This document shows positions 6,631 to 8,308 of a stretch of 8,308 nucleotides of DNA, one piece after another. Numbering within the stretch: the stretch's first letter is position 1; each line of letters starts with the position of its first letter. The DNA comes from Actinomycetota bacterium (GTDB lineage: Bacteria > Actinomycetota > Actinomycetes > Actinomycetales > Microbacteriaceae). A program made the position numbers and the translations under genes. The notes beneath the pieces were generated by a model. That model was not told where the DNA came from, made no database searches, and worked only from the letters and a program-made list of their open reading frames with translations. Where the stretch lies: the NCBI GenBank assembly GCA_009927245.1, contig RFNI01000214.1, forward strand, positions 1 to 8,308, in the 5' to 3' direction.

Positions 6631-7115
6631 CGATAGTTGATGAACTGAACATCAATATCTAGATCGCTAGATCTAAGTAGTGCCATTACTTCCTGAAGAT
6701 CATCACGGCTCTTGCTTGAAACTCTAAGTTCATCACCCTGGATGTTGGCCTTTACAGACTTAGGTCCCTGCTCACGAATGATTGCTGAAATCTTCTTGGC
6801 TTCTTTTTGCTCGATGCCCTCTTTGAGAGTTGATTCGATTCGGTATTCCTTACCTGAAGGGAAAGGTTCACCTGAGTCCAAAGACTTTAGTGAGATACCA
6901 CGCTTGATTAGCTTGCTCTGGAAGACATCTAGAACAGCCTTTACGCGTTCTTCGCTGTTTGCCTTCATCAGGATCTTTTCACCTGAGAATTCGATTGAAG
7001 CACCGACGCCTTTGAAGTCGTAGCGCTGCTCAATCTCTTTTTCTGCTTGGTTGAGAGCGTTAGCTGCTTCTTGCTTGTCTACTTTAGAAACGATGTCGAA
7101 TGAGGAATCTGCCAT
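6627..7115 (-). CDS. yajQ: YajQ family nucleotide-binding protein (UPF0234)
   Basis: A 162-residue soluble protein, the standard YajQ size (about 160-165). It opens with MADSSFDIVSKVDKQEAANA and carries the RYDFKG motif (31-36), followed by the IEFSGEKILMKANSEERVKAVLDVFQSKLIKRGISLKSLD segment (roughly 41-80). It ends LLRSSDLDIDVQFINYR, all characteristic of the family. Family members bind nucleotides, cyclic di-GMP in some species, and a role in nucleic-acid binding has been proposed. The role in actinobacteria is not settled. The ATG at 7115 has no clear Shine-Dalgarno, but a TAGAAT box lies 7 nt upstream, consistent with a leaderless transcript. It lies 23 bp downstream of lacI on the same strand, so read-through is possible. 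Confidence 0.93.
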   Translation of the reverse strand: MADSSFDIVSKVDKQEAANALNQAEKEIEQRYDFKGVGASIEFSGEKILMKANSEERVKAVLDVFQSKLIKRGISLKSLDSGEPFPSGKEYRIESTLKEGIEQKEAKKISAIIREQGPKSVKANIQGDELRVSSKSRDDLQEVMALLRSSDLDIDVQFINYR

Positions 7116-7122
7116 GTCTTGA

Positions 7123-7128
7123 ATTCTA
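7123..7128 (-). promoter_or_regulatory. Candidate -10 box for leaderless yajQ
   Basis: On the minus strand TAGAAT lies at -13 to -8 from the yajQ ATG. It fits the actinobacterial TANNNT consensus and the spacing expected when transcription starts at the ATG itself. No -35 is recognisable; that position lies in the end of lacI. Confidence 0.35.
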
Positions 7129-7138
7129 ATCGCAGATG

Positions 7139-8155
7139 TTAGGAAACTAGGCGAGCGGTGCTGCTTCTAACAATCAGTTCAACCGGCCATTCAACCTGGT
7201 CATCAACCTCGTGCTCTGGGTCATCAAGTAGTTGCAGCATGGTCTTGACCAACTTCCCTGCTTGACCGTGAACATCCTGGTTGATGGTTGTAATTCCAAA
7301 GAAGTCTGCAAGCTCGTGGTTATCAACACCGACGATTGAAAGATCATTGGGAATAGATAGACCCATGTCTTTAGCTGCCAGCATTGCCCCAACAGCTAAC
7401 TCATCAGATGAAGCAAAGATAGCTGTTGGTGCATTGTGTGGATCTCCCAGCAGTTGTTTAGCCGCTGAGTATCCTTCACTGATTGCATACTTAGAAACTG
7501 ACTTATACCAAGCATCGCGAGGAGCAATGCCTGCGTTCTTTAGAGCAACTTCGTAACCCTCACGTCTTTCATTGAAAACGTTGAAGAACTTGTCTTCGCT
7601 TTCAAACTGACCAATCATCGCAATCTTGGTGTGACCCATTGCAATGAGGTGTTCGGTGGCTAACTTACCGGCTGCCAAGTCATCAATCTTGATGCACTTG
7701 GCGCCCTTGATTGGGCCACCGATAGCAACAATAGGTTTGTTTACTTTAGCTAGTGCTTCAATCTCTTGATCGCTCATGCGTACTGAAATACACATAACCG
7801 CATCAACTCTCTTGCGAGGAAGTGACTTAGTAAAGATTGACTTACGGTGATCATCACCGCTGGAGAGGTTATACAGGGTTACGTCGTAACCTGCCTTTAC
7901 TAGTTCACGGTCAATAGTCTCCAGAGCGCTTGAGAAGAACCAGCGGTCAACATATGGAACCACAACACCAATGTTTCTAGTTCGACCAGTTACCAGGGTG
8001 TATGCAGAGGCTGATGGCACATAGCCAAGACGTTCTGCTACCTCTTCAACTAAAGCTTTGGTCTTAGGGGAGATGTAGTCTTTGCCGCTTAGGGCTCTTG
8101 ACACAGTTGCGGTGGAAACCCCAGCTTCTCTAGCAACATCAACAATTCCGGCCAC
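7139..8155 (-). CDS. LacI-family transcriptional regulator
   Basis: A DNA-binding repressor of carbohydrate genes, judging by family. The N-terminal helix-turn-helix reads IVDVAREAGVSTATVSRALSG (residues 4-24 from the chosen start), followed by ISPKTKALVEEVAERLGYVPSASA and a hinge helix region up to TGRTRN (56-61). The periplasmic-binding-like effector domain follows, with IGVVVPYVDRWF, IDDLAAGKLATEHLIAMGH, ASSDELAVGAM and SIVGVDNHELADFFGITTINQD. An ATG at 8227 in the same frame would add 24 residues (MNETHYIFGHRL...) with no place in the family. GTG at 8155 gives MAGIVDVAREAG, aligned with the usual MATIKDVAKxAG, and 338 residues, a normal length. GAGGG at 8163-8159 precedes it by only 3 nt. 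The effector cannot be told from sequence. The target is probably its own upstream region and a divergent gene off the right edge. Confidence 0.9.
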   Translation of the reverse strand: MAGIVDVAREAGVSTATVSRALSGKDYISPKTKALVEEVAERLGYVPSASAYTLVTGRTRNIGVVVPYVDRWFFSSALETIDRELVKAGYDVTLYNLSSGDDHRKSIFTKSLPRKRVDAVMCISVRMSDQEIEALAKVNKPIVAIGGPIKGAKCIKIDDLAAGKLATEHLIAMGHTKIAMIGQFESEDKFFNVFNERREGYEVALKNAGIAPRDAWYKSVSKYAISEGYSAAKQLLGDPHNAPTAIFASSDELAVGAMLAAKDMGLSIPNDLSIVGVDNHELADFFGITTINQDVHGQAGKLVKTMLQLLDDPEHEVDDQVEWPVELIVRSSTARLVS

Positions 8156-8163
8156 AGTCCCTC

Positions 8164-8213
8164 TATCTGTAAAAGTATGGAAATCTATATGTAATCTATG
8201 CCCAAATATGTAA
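8164..8213 (+). repeat. Three direct repeats upstream of lacI (TATCTGTAA / TATATGTAA / AATATGTAA)
   Basis: The 9-mers start at 8164, 8186 and 8205, spaced 22 and 19 bp, roughly two helical turns. The last two share the exact 9-mer ATATGTAAT (8187-8195 and 8206-8214). On the minus strand they read TTACATAT/TTACAGAT. The middle copy, TTACAT, lies 17 bp before TACAGAT, so the repeats may be tandem promoter parts for lacI or a binding array. Confidence 0.45.
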
Positions 8214-8215
8214 TG

Positions 8216-8243
8216 GGTTTCATTCATTTGGTGAATTGAAACC
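8216..8243. repeat. Inverted repeat in the lacI upstream region, operator candidate
   Basis: GGTTTCATTCA (8216-8226), a 5-bp centre TTTGG and TGAATTGAAACC (8232-8243) form an 11-bp dyad with a single extra T in the right arm. The arms carry GGTTTCA and TGAAACC, which resemble LacI-family half-sites. The right arm continues into TGAAACCGATTCG, a loose LacI-type operator with a CG centre. The site lies 60-90 bp before the lacI start, suitable for autoregulation or control of a divergent gene. Confidence 0.4.
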
Positions 8244-8308
8244 GATTCGTTGTTTTAGCCCAATTGGCGCAGGTGCCCTAGGTTCAGGTATTCTTTACAA
8301 GCACCCGT
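8236..8308 (+). other. Right-edge stretch; possible start of a divergent gene
   Basis: A frame from TTG at 8236 stays open to the window edge (MKPIRCFSPIGAGALG, then SGILYKHP). It has only a poor GGTGA ribosome site directly before it and I recognise no family. It could equally be promoter DNA for a gene starting further right; TTTACA at 8294-8299 resembles a -35. The open length is too short to support a coding call. Confidence 0.12.

Noticed and set aside
8156..8227. 24-residue N-terminal extension of LacI from the ATG at 8227
   Set aside because: LacI proteins begin just before the helix-turn-helix; GTG at 8155 gives a standard N-terminus, and the extra DNA holds repeats typical of a regulatory region.
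8255..8308. tRNA-like stretch (AGCCCAATTGGCGCAGGT, then a GGTTCAGGT block)
   Set aside because: It resembles a D-arm and anticodon loop at first sight, but CTAGG has no CCTAG partner after the loop, and no acceptor or T-arm can be completed within the window.
1..8308. CRISPR array, insertion sequence, toxin-antitoxin or phage-defence module
   Set aside because: No regularly spaced long repeats, transposase, terminal inverted repeats or defence domains were seen; the genes are core metabolism and regulation.

Overview
The window comes from an actinobacterium of moderate GC (high 40s percent by eye). The genes look most like the small-genome freshwater Microbacteriaceae (Luna-type, such as Rhodoluna or Aquiluna). 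Supporting signs are actinobacterial-style MenD, MenF and MenG, an FprA-type ferredoxin reductase, mycothiol/GC-rich-lineage style leaderless starts, frequent GTG and TTG starts, and genes packed with overlaps. This placement is inferred from protein style only.

Left part (1-1589): the 3' end of menD on the plus strand runs tail-to-tail into menF (isochorismate synthase) on the minus strand. As sequenced, menF is broken: its reading frame stops at 340, but the conserved C-terminus continues in the -1 frame to a stop at 218. There the menD and menF ends overlap inside a perfect 16-bp palindrome. A 122-bp divergent spacer separates menF from the next gene.

Middle (1590-6630): a gene for an unrecognised type I membrane protein with signal peptide and C-terminal anchor is followed by a tight four-gene run. 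This is menG (demethylmenaquinone methyltransferase), a long-chain polyprenyl diphosphate synthase, an FprA-like ferredoxin/adrenodoxin reductase, and an MFS transporter of the YbjJ/FucP-like type. Junctions are a GTGA overlap, a 12-nt gap and a TAATG overlap. menD, menF, menG and the prenyl synthase together supply ring precursor, side chain and final methylation for menaquinone. The reductase may feed electrons nearby, and the transporter's substrate is unknown.

Right part (6627-8308): yajQ (nucleotide-binding UPF0234 protein) and a LacI-family regulator lie on the minus strand, lacI upstream of yajQ by 23 bp. The last 153 bp are a regulatory region with three TATNTGTAA-like direct repeats and an inverted repeat, probably facing a divergent gene beyond the edge.

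The most interesting observation is a two-block element, TATCCC-N17-TAGACT-NN-TTANGT, found upstream of both menF (minus) and menG (plus). Its two hexamers were not found by eye anywhere else in the window. It suggests shared transcription control of the menaquinone genes. No RNA gene, insertion sequence, CRISPR array or obvious defence system was found.
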